Part shown: positions 21,485 through 32,999 of the stretch, one piece after another | Layout: every line of letters begins with the position of its first letter | How positions within the stretch are numbered: the stretch's first letter is position 1 | From: Diaporthe sp. PMI_573 | Taxonomy: Eukaryota > Ascomycota > Sordariomycetes > Diaporthales > Diaporthaceae | DNA length: 64,000 bases | Assembly (NCBI GenBank): GCA_021399435.1 | Contig: JAJTUP010000055.1 | Location: forward strand, 1-64,000 | Direction of reading: 5' to 3' | The notes under the pieces: generated by a model | What the model was told of the DNA's origin: nothing | The model's input: the letters and a program-made list of their open reading frames with translations, nothing else | Database searches by the model: none | Position numbers and translations under genes: made by a program

Positions 21485-23040
21485 ATGTCTCTGTCCAGCA
21501 AGCTCTCCATCACCGATGTCGACCTGAAGGGCAAGCGGGTCCTGATCCGGGTAAGCTGTGACTATTCTCCGGGCCATGGCACACGGCTCTCTGTCTCTCC
21601 TGGCCTCGTCTTTGTGATGGGACTCGCTTCAACTTGGCTTTCGATCAGTCGCCGGCCATGTTGGCCCTCCCGAGAGATGAGGAGCTTGCTCTGGAGCTCC
21701 AGAATGTCCCGGGAGGGCTTGAAATTTCGGGGGACATTCCCAAGCTCACATATCTGTGACTAGAATCTTACGCTGACATGTATCCTCACGATCTAGGTCG
21801 ACTTCAACGTCCCCCTCGACGCCGACAAGAAGGTGACCAACAACCAGCGTATTGCCGGTGCCATCCCCACCATCAAGTATGCTGTAGACAACGGCGCCAA
21901 GGCCGTGGTGCTCATGTCCCACCTTGGCCGCCCCAACGGAAGCCCCAACCCCAAGTACAGCCTGAAGCCCGTCGTTCCCGAGCTCGAGAAGCTTCTGGGC
22001 AAGTCTGTCACCTTCGCCCCCGAATGCGTCGGCCCCGAGGTTGAGGCTATCGTAAACAAGACAGAGGGCGGTGGCGTTGTGCTGCTGGAGAACCTGCGGT
22101 TCCACATTGAGGAGGAGGGATCTGCCAAGGACAAGGATGGCAACAAGACAAAGGCGGACAAGGAGAAGGTTGCCGAGTTCCGGAAGGGCCTCACGGCGCT
22201 GGGGGACGTCTACATCAGTAAGTTGAAGATCCCACCCACTTGCGTCAAACACAAGCACTGACAAAGGCTTCAGACGACGCTTTCGGTACTGCCCACCGCG
22301 CACACTCCTCCATGGTCGGTGTCGACCTGCCCCAGAAGGCCGCCGGTTTCCTGATGAAGAAGGAGCTGGACTACTTCGCACAGGCCCTCGAGTCCCCCCA
22401 GAGGCCCTTCCTGGCCATCCTGGGTGGCGCCAAGGTGTCTGACAAGATCCAACTGATCGACAACCTGCTGGACAAGGTCAACACGCTCGTGATTGCGGGC
22501 GGCATGGCCTTCACCTTCAAGAAGACCCTTGACAGCATGTCCATCGGCAACTCGCTGTTCGACGAGGCCGGCGCCAAGACCGTCCCTCAGCTGGTCGAGA
22601 AGGCCAAGAAGAACAACGTCAAGCTCGTCCTGCCGGTGGACTTCATCACGGCCGACAAGTTCGACAAGGACGCCAACACTGGCACGGCCACGGACAAGGA
22701 GGGCATCCCAGAGGGCTGGATGGGTCTGGACTGCGGCGCTGAGTCCGTCAAGCTGTACAAGGCCGCCATCGCCGAGGCCAAGACTATCCTCTGGAATGGC
22801 CCGGCCGGTGTGTTTGAGTTCGAGAAGTTCGCCAGCGGCACCAAGGCCACCCTGGACGCCGCCGTGGAGGGTGCGCAGTCCGGCAAGATCGTCATCATCG
22901 GCGGTGGTGACACGGCGACCGTGGCTGCCAAGTACGGCGTCGAGGACAAGCTCAGCCACGTCTCGACAGGCGGCGGCGCCAGCCTGGAGCTACTCGAGGG
23001 CAAGGAGCTGCCCGGTGTGACCGCCCTGTCGAGCAAATGA
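21485..23040 (+). CDS. pgk1: 3-phosphoglycerate kinase
   Basis: Three exons: join(21485..21550, 21797..22217, 22274..23040), 417 aa, the standard fungal PGK length. It catalyses 1,3-bisphosphoglycerate + ADP to 3-phosphoglycerate + ATP in cytosolic glycolysis. Signatures are VDFNVPLD (substrate-binding strand), [31 protein letters not shown], the hinge segment [15 protein letters not shown], and the C-terminal nucleotide-binding [13 protein letters not shown] followed by [16 protein letters not shown]. Intron 1 (21551..21796, 246 bp) follows codon 22 and is long for this genome. Codon use is strongly biased to C-ending codons, consistent with high expression. Confidence 0.98.
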
Positions 23041-23596
23041 AGGTCTGCTCAGGCTCCTCAGATCCATGACGGCAAAATCGCAGGCCGGACGATGGACAAG
23101 GCCAGTCTCTAGTTCGACGACTCCAGGGGTAAAAAGCTATAATAGAATGTAAAATGCGTCCCACGTTGTTCATGCCTAACGCCGAGCCTTTTGTAATTTG
23201 AGAGCGTCAATGAGCCATCCCTACAATAGTCATGTTCTTGCTCGCCATCGAATGTAGTCTATGGTGTCAACCCCTGCCCTCACTGGCAGCACACTCGGAG
23301 ATATCTCGTTATGCTCAAACGCCTGTTTAGTGCGAACGTGGCTCGTTCGATTTCTACGACTCTCCTGCCTGCGCGCCCTTGTGCCGCTCGGCCACTAAAA
23401 CGTACTCCTCATCAGCAGCGCCATCACCGCCGTTCGCTGAGGCAGTGCCGTAATCTGAGCTGATGACCTCCTAGGAACGGCTAATGCTAGCTTCATCATC
23501 ACTCTTTTCCGAGCCGTCGCCGCCGTGCTTTCCGGCAACAGGGGTTTGTGCGCCGGGTTCCTCCCGCGCCGCCGGCGGCTCCGTGGCGCGCGTCTC
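23041..23596. other. Intergenic region between convergent PGK and SEM1
   Basis: Contains the 3' ends of both genes. No additional gene or repeat was seen. Confidence 0.5.
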
Positions 23597-24116
23597 CTAT
23601 CTCCGGCGCTTCGACTCCTCGACTTTCTTGAGCTCCTCCCTGTGTGTGGGCAAAGTTTGTCAGCTAGCTGTTCTGTATAGACGAAGCGTGCACGACGAAT
23701 GCCCCAGAACGGAACGGAGCGGGGTGGTTCAGATGCGTGTGCATTGTATACATGCAATCGTGTATACGTTCTGGGTGAGGCGATAGTGGCGTGACGTACT
23801 TGAGTTGCTGGGAGAAGTCGTCGCTCGTGTCGTCATCGTCCCAGGACTCCTCCCACAGGTGCTTGGTCTCGCCGCTGTTGGCCGCCTCGGTCTCCTCTAC
23901 GGGCCAGTCTGTCGGGGACGTCAGCCATAAGTATGGTCTCAGGGTGCAGCAGTAGGTGGATGACGCGTGGTGAAGGGGCTGGCGCAAACCTTCTACCGGG
24001 AAGTCCTCGAACTCGTCGTCCTCCTCAAGGGCTGCGGCCGACTTCTGCTGAGCCTCCTCGGGCTTGGCCTCGCTGGACGTGGGCTTCTCGTCCTTCTTGG
24101 GTTGTGATGATGCCAT
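23597..24116 (-). CDS. sem1: 26S proteasome lid subunit Sem1/DSS1
   Basis: Three exons: complement(join(23597..23639, 23800..23908, 23990..24116)), 92 aa. The acidic, disordered protein shows the two conserved clusters of the family. The first is EDDEFEDFPVE followed by DWPVEE; the second is KHLWEESWDDDDTSDDFSQQ (in single letters about 60-79), before a basic tail KKVEESKRRR. Sem1/DSS1 tethers Rpn3 and Rpn7 in the proteasome lid and is also part of TREX-2 and BRCA2-type complexes. The 5' extension of about 25 residues rich in Lys/Glu/Ala is normal for filamentous fungi. Intron phases (1 and 2) restore the motif exactly. Confidence 0.95.
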
Positions 24117-25308
24117 TGTTGCTGTTGATGCTGTGTTTGTGAAGTCGCTAAAGAGCGGGAAATCCGATCGAAGTCAAGTATTAGGCGTGCGTGCAGTGTG
24201 CTGTATGAAAGGCGGAGCTGTGCTGGTGTCAGGACGTTGGGAGGGTGGAAGTCGGGTAGGTGGAATGGAGGGGAGCTGCGATCAGAAGCGAAGCTCGACC
24301 GACCGACCATTGACTACCCAACTGTCGGCAGGCTCCCAGGGTGCTGATGCCATCCAAATGTGGCGCGGCCTGTGGCTGGGAACGGGTACCTAGGTACTTA
24401 TTCCACAACCTAAGGTACGCTAAAGTACTGCAGTCAGGTACCTACAGTCGGATGTAACGCTGGGAGATACACAGTACCACCGTCAGCAACCGTCTCTCTA
24501 TCAGCCTGACGGGGACCGGAGTTACCGGGCGGCCCCAGGAGGAAACTATGCCTCGCCCTGGTAGAATGATCCAGGCTAACACACGCTTCTGGGAAGGGTT
24601 CAAGGACTGACGCTGGATAAAGGGCCCGAGACCGAGCACGGGTTACGCATTACAAAAATGGCTCGTCTCTTCTCTCATGCTGACGAGCCAGATGTTTCTA
24701 CTCCCATCCACCCTCCGCTTGGGTTCCTGTTTCGCTCTTGCACCAGGAGAGTCAGCCCAGCAACCATCCGTCTCATAAGGCTCTGTCTGTCTGTCTGCCT
24801 GTCGAAGCGGCTGAAGTCAGCATCCATTCAACTGCGGCGACTCCAGTCACCAAGATAACCAACCGTATAGAACCCGCACGCGACCCTCCCTCCTGCTTGG
24901 GGCATACGGCACGGTTCTAATCCAACTCCCCCTGGCTGTTCACCGGATCGGATACGTCATTTTGAGCTGTGAGGAGGCCAGACTCTGTTATAGACGGCGG
25001 CTGAGCATATTGGCCCGAATTCCATGTCCTCGCTCATCAGCTCGCTCATCAGGACCCTTGGCCAGCTCCGAAGCGATTACGAAAGTTTATCTTGAAGCTA
25101 GCTAGCGCTCCCGGGGGCTCAATTCCGCACCTCTGGCTGTTACATCCGGGTTCAAAACGACTCGTGGACTCTTGCACGACTGCAACCGTGCTTTCGAGAT
25201 TTCTTGTGCACGGGTCGAGCAGTTGTTTCACAACCCACGACAACTTCGCTGCTGCAGGCCGTGGGACGGAACCAGATTCATCCAAAATCGCTCGCCAGAC
25301 TGCCCGTC
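24117..25308. other. Intergenic region between divergent SEM1 and IML2
   Basis: Promoter space for both genes. Short tandem CTGT units occur near 24782-24800. No gene recognised. Confidence 0.5.
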
Positions 25309-28079
25309 ATGAGGTCGTGGTTCAAAGGCTCCGTTGCGGCCAATTCCTCAAAACTGAGTGTCTCATCCAGCAAGAATGCCAGCTCCACTCAGGTTGCAGA
25401 TCCCCGGGATGTCGAGGCATCCGACCTGCAAGATGCCATGGAAGCAGCCGCCCGCATCGTGAATGATGATATCGACGGCGCGGAATCACAGCTCAAGGCC
25501 CGGAAGGATTCGTCTAGTTTCCACCAGCTCGGGCTCGGCATCGCAGTTTTCATGAGGTCGATCTTGGGCTTTGAGAAGGAGATCATGGCCGAGGCAGGTA
25601 ACCGACTAGCTGAGTGCGAGACCCGGGCGTGGGCCGACATGAAGAAAGCGCAGAAGCAAGCCGAGGGGGGCGGCGGTTGGTTTAGGGGCGGCGGCGCTCA
25701 GAATGGCCAAGGGCCTCCAAAGAACAGCCAGATTTACCCGCCAGGAAGCGAATACCAGCTTGTCAATGCGGAAGCACAACTTAGTCAGTGTCACTTTTCT
25801 CTTGCAACGCATCCCCGACTTTCATGTTTTGGAATGTTCTAGAATGCAACACTTTAGGATCCATAGCAGGACTAACGTCACCATCAGTGGGCGCCATCAT
25901 CTCCGTCATGCACGAGAGTCTCACGGAGGGAATCAGGGGGTTCTACAAGCTGCGCAAGGCTTTCGTTGCACTCGATGCTATCATGGAGGCTGAATCGAGG
26001 ATCTTCGCTGAGCGGAAGCTCAACGGCGCGGCGCAAGAACCGTCCAGCGTGGTGGATGCTTCTAAACAGAACGTGATCGCTGAGGATCAGAAGAATCTTG
26101 AGTCTGATAGCGACCTCGAATTTGTGGACGCCCCGGAAGATGTTGAGAGGTCGCAGGCACCGGCGGCATATGCCGGCCACCTGAAAAGAGTGAACAGCAA
26201 ATCTGCCCCGAGCTCCGTGCTTGAAAATGATGTGAGCGACTTGGCTTTGGATACTGCCACGACATCTTTGCCTACGTCGAGGCAAGGCTCACCGGACTCT
26301 CAGGAAAGGAATGGGTCTCCGCAACGACGCCTAGTCCGGCAGACCCTCCTCGACCAGGCTGGCCCAGACTCGTCGATTTTCACAAATCCAGTCGATGTTT
26401 TTGTTCGTAAGCATCACTCTTCTCCTGTCACGGATCCCCGTCTTTCATGTTTTGGAATGTTCTAGAATGCAACACTTTAGGATCCGTAGCAGGACTAATG
26501 CCATACTTAGACAGCGGGGCGAATATGTGTTTCGGAATATTGTTGCTCATCATCTCCATGGTTCCGCCAGCCTTTTCGAAACTTCTGTATATTATCGGAT
26601 TCAAGGGTGATCGTGAACGCGGGGTACAGATGCTGTGGCAAAGCACCAAATTCGACAATGTCAACGGGGGAGTGGCCGGCCTAATGCTTTTGGGTTATTA
26701 TAACGGCATTCTCGCATTTGCAGACATCCTCCCTTCCGAAAAAGACGTCGAGGAGCTCGCGGACGAGGGCGAGATCATTGGGTATCCCAAGGAACAGTGC
26801 TCTGCCCTTCTGCAAAGCATGCGCTCGCAATACCCGCAATCCGGGATGTGGAAAGTCGAGGAGGCTAGGAATCTCGCCAACGCCCAGCGCGTCCCTGAGG
26901 CAGTGGTAAGCAGCTTTTGGATGCGACTTTTGCCCCTTCCAGAACAGACATACCCCATATTTAGCCTATACAACAAAGACTTTATGGGCTGCAGGTTTTA
27001 AAACAGGCTATGGCCACCTTATGGCTCAGTTCTCACCGTATCAGCATGAGGCTATTTCTTTGGTTCTTTGACAGCTGACTCTGAATGCTGTAGGCGATGC
27101 TCAAGTCGAACGGCGACTCTAAGATGCGCCAGGTCACGGCGCTCAGCAGCTTCGAGCTGTCTACCAATGCCCTTTTCATGATGGACTGGGTGACTATGCG
27201 CGACGGTTTCCTGAGGTGCATTGAGCTCAACGACTGGAGCCACAGCCTTTACTACTTTTTCATCGCGTCGGCTCAGCTCGAGATGTACCGCGATGCGGTG
27301 CAGGCGGGAGAGTCCACGGAGGCCAAGAAGCACAAGAAGGCGGCCGAGGAATACTTCCGGAAGGTCCCCGCGTCGGCAGGCAGAAAGAAATTTCTCGCTC
27401 GACAGATGCCGTTTGAGGTCTTTGCGCTCCGCAAGGTCCAGAAGTGGGAAGACCGCGCCAAGGAATATGGCATCGATTTCGCCGATGCAGTAGGCGTGTC
27501 ACCCGCCGAAGAGATGACGTATCTCTGGTCCGGGTCCAAACGCATGTCGGATGAGATGTTTGGCAAAGCGCTGGCCTACCTGAGCTGGGACAGGTGCACG
27601 GCGAGCAAGGAGCACGTGGAGAAGATGAAGGCCATCCCGGACGAGGCGGCCATCAAAGCGGTCGCAGAGTCCGCCATCTTGAGCAACATGGGCCGGTATG
27701 ACGACGCCAGGGAGAAGGTCAAGCCCTACCTGGAGCAGGACAGGTGAGACGTATTGCCGTGTTATCACTTCCAGAGACTGATGCTGACTATCTGTCCAGG
27801 ACACTGTTCAAAGGTACCACGAGAGATGACTACACCCTCCCGTGCGCGCACTACGAGATGGCCGTAGTGGCGTGGAAGGAGGCATGCGACCTCAAGTGCT
27901 GGCCAGCGGCAGCTGAAGAGTCTGACGATTTCAGGCAGAAGAAGGTCGCAGAAAGCCAGGAGTACCTGGATCACGTCAAGACGTGGGAAAGTTTTGTCCT
28001 CGACGCCAGGATTGGAATGAGGGTACAGACAGGTTCGGACAGCATCGCGTGGCTGAGAAGGAAGAAGAACTGGACATGA
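25309..28079 (+). CDS. iml2: IML2/TTC39-like tetratricopeptide protein with three introner introns
   Basis: Five exons: join(25309..25783, 25888..26406, 26511..26905, 27094..27743, 27800..28079), 772 aa. The family (inclusion body clearance protein Iml2, relative of animal TTC39) is mitochondrial or cytosolic. It carries an N-terminal helical region ([20 protein letters not shown]), a middle hydrophobic segment ([16 protein letters not shown]) before IIGFKGDR, and C-terminal TPR-like repeats. In yeast it helps clear protein aggregates via lipid droplets. Introns 1 and 2 are family B introner-like elements and intron 3 is a family A element; only intron 4 (56 bp) is ordinary. Every junction restores the family sequence. 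The start at 25309 was chosen because MRSWFKG begins the conserved part; an upstream in-frame ATG exists at 25204. Confidence 0.92.
25784..25887 (+). mobile_element. Introner-like element, family B (IML2 intron 1)
   Basis: 104-bp intron with the donor GTCAGT. It shares TTTCATGTTTTGGAATGTT, CTAGAATGCAACACTTTAGG and AGCAGGACTAA with 26407..26510 and 41512..41612. Insertion is at codon phase 1. The last 11 bases before the acceptor differ between copies. Of the three copies this has the weakest donor (GTCAGT instead of GTAAGC), so it is probably older. Confidence 0.9.
26407..26510 (+). mobile_element. Introner-like element, family B (IML2 intron 2)
   Basis: 104-bp intron, the same length as intron 1, beginning GTAAGCATCACTCTTCTCC. 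Acceptor TAG at 26510 was chosen over CAG at 26514 because only the former keeps the frame (GTT C|AC AGC). It has the best hairpin of the family: ACGGATCC at 26430-26437 can pair with GGATCCGT at 26480-26487, with the self-complementary TTCTAGAA near the loop. Confidence 0.92.
26906..27093 (+). mobile_element. Introner-like element, family A (IML2 intron 3)
   Basis: 188-bp intron beginning GTAAGCAGCTTTTGGATGC and ending CTGACTCTGAATGCTGTAG, at codon phase 0. It is the cleanest family A copy and serves as the reference for the other two. Internal inverted pairs include GCCAC/ATGGC around a CTT loop and TAGCC/GGGCTG. Both splice sites are inside conserved termini. Confidence 0.93.
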
Positions 28080-28432
28080 TCGAGTATGTCGTTCACATTG
28101 CACATGAGGGCTTAGAGTCGATTTGGGGGTGGTTTCATAGACGACGCATATGATTGGCATCTTAGAACACGGAGCATGGGTGATTTGTATGGGAGGCAAA
28201 GTTGATTGTGGAATGTGGCGTTGCGCTGATTTTTGTTAGGGGTATCTCGAGGCTCTAGAAGAAACAATCTGCCAGCAGGCGTTGAGGCAGAGACAGGAGC
28301 GCATCTGAACAATTAAACAACGTGCACGAAGACCTGATCAAACCAAAAGGAAACGAATGCCTCCCTGCGCCGTCCACGCTCGTCACGTCGGATTACGTGC
28401 CCTCCAAGTCATGAGGCGTTCGCTCTCCTTAT

Positions 28433-29494
28433 TCAATCACCCCCGCCGCCTCTCTTGCCCTTCTTCCCTCCTTTCCTAATACCATCAATTCCACTTCGGA
28501 CAATCGCAGCAGCATCATTCGCCTTTTTCTCGCCCCTCTCTCGAACATGATGCTTCTCAGCCTCGGTGCGCACATCGTCCTCGATGTCGCGGCCGCCCAT
28601 GCCCGTCCCGCAGCCCCAGTCCAACACGCCCCAGGCGCCGTAGTTCCCACTCGACGGCCCCCGGTGGCCAGCACCGTAGTGCGTCGCGTTGCGTTTTGCG
28701 ATCCCGCCCATGATGATGCCCGGGACGACCGTATATCCCGACATGGTTAGGGTTTCCTCCAAAGTCACAAGACCCACAAAGAGGAAGTATACAAGCAGAT
28801 GTGGGCGCACGGCTAGCGCCGGCAGGTATACAGGGGCGAAGCGGTGCAGAAGGAAGGGCGCGGGATGGTCGGCCGCAAGGGTCAGGCTGTAGGGCGCCGC
28901 GGAGCGCGAGTGAGCGAAGCGCGAGTGCTGTTCCGCGACCCAGCCGCGGGATGATTTCAGCGGCGCCCTGCGGGTCCAGGCGTGGGTGTGTGAGTGTAGG
29001 ACCGTCTTGTGGATGTAGTAGGTCAGGGCCTCGCGGGAGACGTAAAGCCAGCCCAGCTGCTTGAAGATGGCCCATGGCAGTGGGAGGGTGGTGGTGGTCT
29101 TGAAGGGCACACGGCCGAACAGGAGAGTCAGGCCGAGGCTGGCGCCGGCCTCGAGGGCTGTCTCCAGGACGAGGTTGAGCAGCGCGAGGAGGAAGGTCGT
29201 GGCGAGGGCGCGGGCGTTGCGCGGAGGCAGGGCGGATGAGCCGCCAAACTTGATGCTTTCTGCTAGGGACGGGAGCAGGGTGTCGAATAGCAGGAAGACG
29301 GTGGAGGGCAGTAGGAAGAAGACCAGGCGGATGGCCAGGGTGCCGAATAGCTCGACGTAGAGTGGGTTGTGGGACAGGACGAGGGTGGACCAGGTCATGT
29401 AGAAGAAGAGGAGGTTGAGCGAGGTTGACCATGAGGTCAAGCTGCCTCCGAGGAAGACGGATAAGATGGGGAGGGAAAGGAGTACGTCCATCAT
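28433..29494 (-). CDS. Sterol desaturase / fatty acid hydroxylase superfamily membrane protein
   Basis: Intronless, about 353 aa from the ATG at 29494 (an upstream in-frame ATG at 29554 adds 20 aa). Multiple hydrophobic segments precede a di-iron histidine cluster: HKTVLHSH, then EQHSRFAHS, then NATHYGAGHRGP near the C-terminus. The arrangement fits ER-membrane non-haem di-iron hydroxylases or desaturases acting on sterols or long-chain lipids. The last 50 residues are basic, glycine-rich and probably disordered. It is not close enough to ERG3 or ERG25 for me to assign the reaction. The gene is convergent with IML2, 353 bp away. Confidence 0.85.
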   Translation of the reverse strand: MMDVLLSLPILSVFLGGSLTSWSTSLNLLFFYMTWSTLVLSHNPLYVELFGTLAIRLVFFLLPSTVFLLFDTLLPSLAESIKFGGSSALPPRNARALATTFLLALLNLVLETALEAGASLGLTLLFGRVPFKTTTTLPLPWAIFKQLGWLYVSREALTYYIHKTVLHSHTHAWTRRAPLKSSRGWVAEQHSRFAHSRSAAPYSLTLAADHPAPFLLHRFAPVYLPALAVRPHLLVYFLFVGLVTLEETLTMSGYTVVPGIIMGGIAKRNATHYGAGHRGPSSGNYGAWGVLDWGCGTGMGGRDIEDDVRTEAEKHHVRERGEKKANDAAAIVRSGIDGIRKGGKKGKRGGGGD

Positions 29495-32400
29495 TCTCGC
29501 AGCTGGAGGACCTTCCAAGGGACTGCGAATCCTGCAGGCGTGGGTCGTCGCCAACCCGTGAATATTTGCGATGAGGTACTTGACTTGTATCTACTACTGA
29601 TGTGATGTCGTGAGAGTAAACCTGCGCCACGACGACCCCATCCAGATGGACGAGGCACCGGCCTAGTATACTCACCAAACATGCATGTATTCAAGTTTGC
29701 GCCTCAATCTGGGGGATGACGTGTGGCTGTCTCGTTCACCCTCAGTCAAACCCAATGCGACAGCAGAAACAGTAAGCAGGCAAGGCTGTGTGGACTGCCG
29801 GATGCTACTGTGAGATGACGTAGCACCTGAGCAGGGGCCGCCGATTCCCCGGCTTGCTCCCCCACTTGGCGAGATTGAGTACGCGGCCGGTGCCGTGGTC
29901 GGCGCAACATCTCGGAGAATGGGGCGAGCGGCACGATTGTCGAGGAGCCCACATTAATGATCCGTGGATAGCCAGCCAGGTCAGGGGTTGAAGTCAAGGT
30001 TGTCGGGGCCAGAGCTGCGTCGAGGTAGCTGTCGAAGCAGATGGAGTAGTCCCCACAGCCATCAAGCGTATTGTTTTTGTTTTTTTTACACAGCATGTAC
30101 AACCAACCCGCTGACATGCCAGAGCTTAAGTACCCACACGCACACGAGACGCATAGGAGGTCGCAGTGAGAGGTATCAGAAAACTTATACAGGCACGGCA
30201 GTTTGTCCTATGACACCCTTGCACGACATTGAGGTCCCTGCGAAATGCCAGTGTCTTGATGGTTGTGGACCCGCTCATCCGCGCGCCGAGTCATACATGG
30301 TCGGACAGCCAGACAAGTATTGCGGTCTCGACTGGTGATCTGCCGCTGCGCCGGCTGCGACCTCAGCGTGTGAAGCTCCCATGATCAATCCCTCGCTCGT
30401 GCAAGAGAGCCGTTTCAAAGAGCTGCTGGACATGGCGGGCTATTTCATTTCTGGGGTAGTAGCAGCTTCATGTTTATTGCCCGTGATGCTCCCATCCGAC
30501 ACTGGCGGCCGCCTTATCAGATGGCAGGCAAGGATGCCCGCTGAGCCTGTTAGGCCGGGAGCTCCTCTCTCGCAGGCATGATGCTGATTTCGGGCCTGCC
30601 GAGCGGGCGAGCACCTGGCAGGTACCTATTCCCTCCCTACCAGTCGTCGATGAAGCTTGCCTGACCAAGAGTATGTATATCCCATCCTCCATCGCACTTG
30701 GTCGTGGTCATTCGCGCCTGTCCCCATTCCACCACTACAGGTGTTTGAGGCTGCCGTCTGCAAACTCCCAGCTCGGGGCCTTTTTGGGGCAGACATGCTG
30801 CGATCCACGTGGCACAGGGGCGAGGTACCGGGCAGTACACGACATACACAGCGCCTTGATCCTAGCCTGGGTGGGGATCCGGATTCCACCTGTACCTGCC
30901 CGGCGCGCTTTGCGAAATTCATCATTATCGAGGGTGATTATTGATTATTGATTTGCGACCTTCGACACAGACCTTCGCCCCGAGCTTGGCGATACTCTTG
31001 TTCTTCTTCCCTCTCATTGCCTCCCTTCTTGTCCCTGGCTCTGAGCCTGTCTCTGACTCTCTGTTCCCTGCCCGCATCCCTCTTTGCCTGAGCCAGCCTC
31101 TCTCTCCCTGCCAACACCAGGGCAAGGCACAGCGCATCGCATCGCATCGCATCGCATCCCATCCCCAAAGCCCACCTCAAAACCGCGCAGGGAAGCCCGA
31201 CGTCACACAGCATTGCGGCTGCGGCTGGCTCCCCGGCCCAAGACAGTCTGCGACGCTCTTCTGAATCGCCAATCCGCGCCTTTTACTTTCGAAACACCCG
31301 CCAAAGCCTGAGCCAAACGCTTCAAGCTACTCATCATCGCCAACTTGTGCTGCACTAGAACCGCCCTAGAACCAGTCGAAGCCGTCTGTGCTGCGAGCCT
31401 CTGGCTTCTCTCCAACAACACAACGGCCCAGAGACGACGGCGCCAGGCGCCAGCGCCCGTGTCCCACAGCCGGTCAGGGCAATTGCTGCGAGTGCCAGCG
31501 ATCCGGAAGCTCGGGTTAGACTGAGACAAGACAGAACATTCCATACCACCGAACACCTCGTGCAACAATAGCCTGCGCGGTCTGCACACCGAAACTGCGA
31601 CCGAGACCACCGGCGCATCCTCCCGAAGTGAGTGCGACCTGGAAAGCCAAGACATAAATATCTTGCGCTGAACTCGGCACCCATCCGCCCTCTTCATTTG
31701 CTCGAATCCGACGTTGCAATTTAAGGCACACGCGCACAGCTGCTTTTTCGATAGTCGGTCCTTTGGCGCCACGCGGAACCTCTTCCAGGTTCCGACCCAC
31801 AACAAGCCTGTGGTAAGTTGCGCCCACTCCCCAAACCCGTTGCCTCTATTTGGCTCGATTGCGCAGGGCAGGCCCAGGGGGAAACGGGGAAAGAAAAGCC
31901 TGCAAGGCGCATTCATGCCGGCAGTAAGGCTACATCGTGTTCAGGGGAATCTGTGCACCCGTGATGTGACCCCTACTGGACCAAGATGAGGATTGGCCAA
32001 TTGCTGCAACCCTCCCCACGCATTTCCTGGCGCATCAATCCGTGTCCCGTGCCGCACCGTACCGTACGAGGACTTGCACAGGAGGGAGATCCATACAGGG
32101 TCTCAGAAAGAGTACCAAAAAGGAAGATGCACCTTCAATCCATGGAGGGGGTCTGCTTGTCATGGCTGGATAGGATCACTGACCTAGAGCTGAAAGGGCT
32201 GACAGGTATTCCGAGACCAGGTACGGACTTTGTTGTGCGCCCGGTTCTCGCAACGATAACCGTCGACTTATATACCCAGGGTTGAAATATCTGGAATTTC
32301 GCGCTTGAGACCCTATCGAGGACTGCCGAAGTTACCTGCGATATTATTAAAGAACAGCGTGCATCCCTCAGCAGAAGATTTGGTTGCGCCGGGAAACTCG

Positions 32401-32999
32401 GTCCCTTTGCATATTCACTTGCAAACGTCGACGGCCGCCCAGCGCCCCCCCCCCCGGAGCCCCTGCAGATACAGCACCCTCAGGCAGCTTGATGTACTGT
32501 ATTTCTGGACCGTTGCATCTGCCAGGCTCACAGCACCCCCAATGCTATCATCCGATCTCTCGAAGCCCCAAGTCCCAAGCCAGCCACTTGAAACCGACCT
32601 CCTCGCCCTTTTAGGTTCGATCGCATTTCAGAAGCGCACCGTCGCCAGCGGAGTTGCAGTAGACGGCATATGGTCTTGAAGGGCAGCGCATGTTACACGG
32701 GCCCCTGCCTCGCAGATCCACCTGGGGCGCATCCACCCACCCACACCTTCGGATTGGGGAGTGCACCTGTCTTGTCAGCCCAGGAACGCAGGAACTGCAT
32801 GCGCCCGAACGCACCACCCCTCTGCATGTCAGATTGACTTGGGCCTGCCTCATCGAGCCTTAGCCCTGTGGACGCAGGCACGTACGTGCCGCAACGGGAA
32901 AGGATTCTTTGACGGTCCAGCACAGTTTGATTCTCTTCCGGGCTATACGGTGGTTCCAATTTCGCAGCTCGACCTCGCCTCGGCCGCCCTGCAACAAAG
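29495..32999. other. 3.5-kb intergenic region
   Basis: No supported gene. It probably contains the long promoter and leader of the alpha/beta-hydrolase gene; a possible leader-intron donor (GTAAGTTGCG) is at about 31813. Simple repeats occur: (GCATC)5 at 31134-31158 and a C run near 32446. Frames here are short or of low complexity. Confidence 0.45.
31134..31158. repeat. Microsatellite (GCATC)5
   Basis: Five tandem pentamers in the presumed leader or promoter of the downstream hydrolase gene. Confidence 0.85.

Noticed and set aside
21551..21796. PGK intron 1 starts GTAAGCTGTGACTATTCTCC, resembling family B
   Set aside because: The remaining 225 bp show no family B block; the similarity is probably chance around a consensus donor.
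22270..22959. Long antisense frame over PGK
   Set aside because: Result of strong third-base C bias in PGK; no independent domain.
28557..29678. Second long minus-strand frame overlapping the desaturase gene
   Set aside because: Arg/Pro-rich shadow of the real GC-rich coding frame, which carries the His motifs and membrane segments.
31203..31916. 237-codon minus-strand frame
   Set aside because: No domain; spans a microsatellite and the probable leader of the hydrolase gene.
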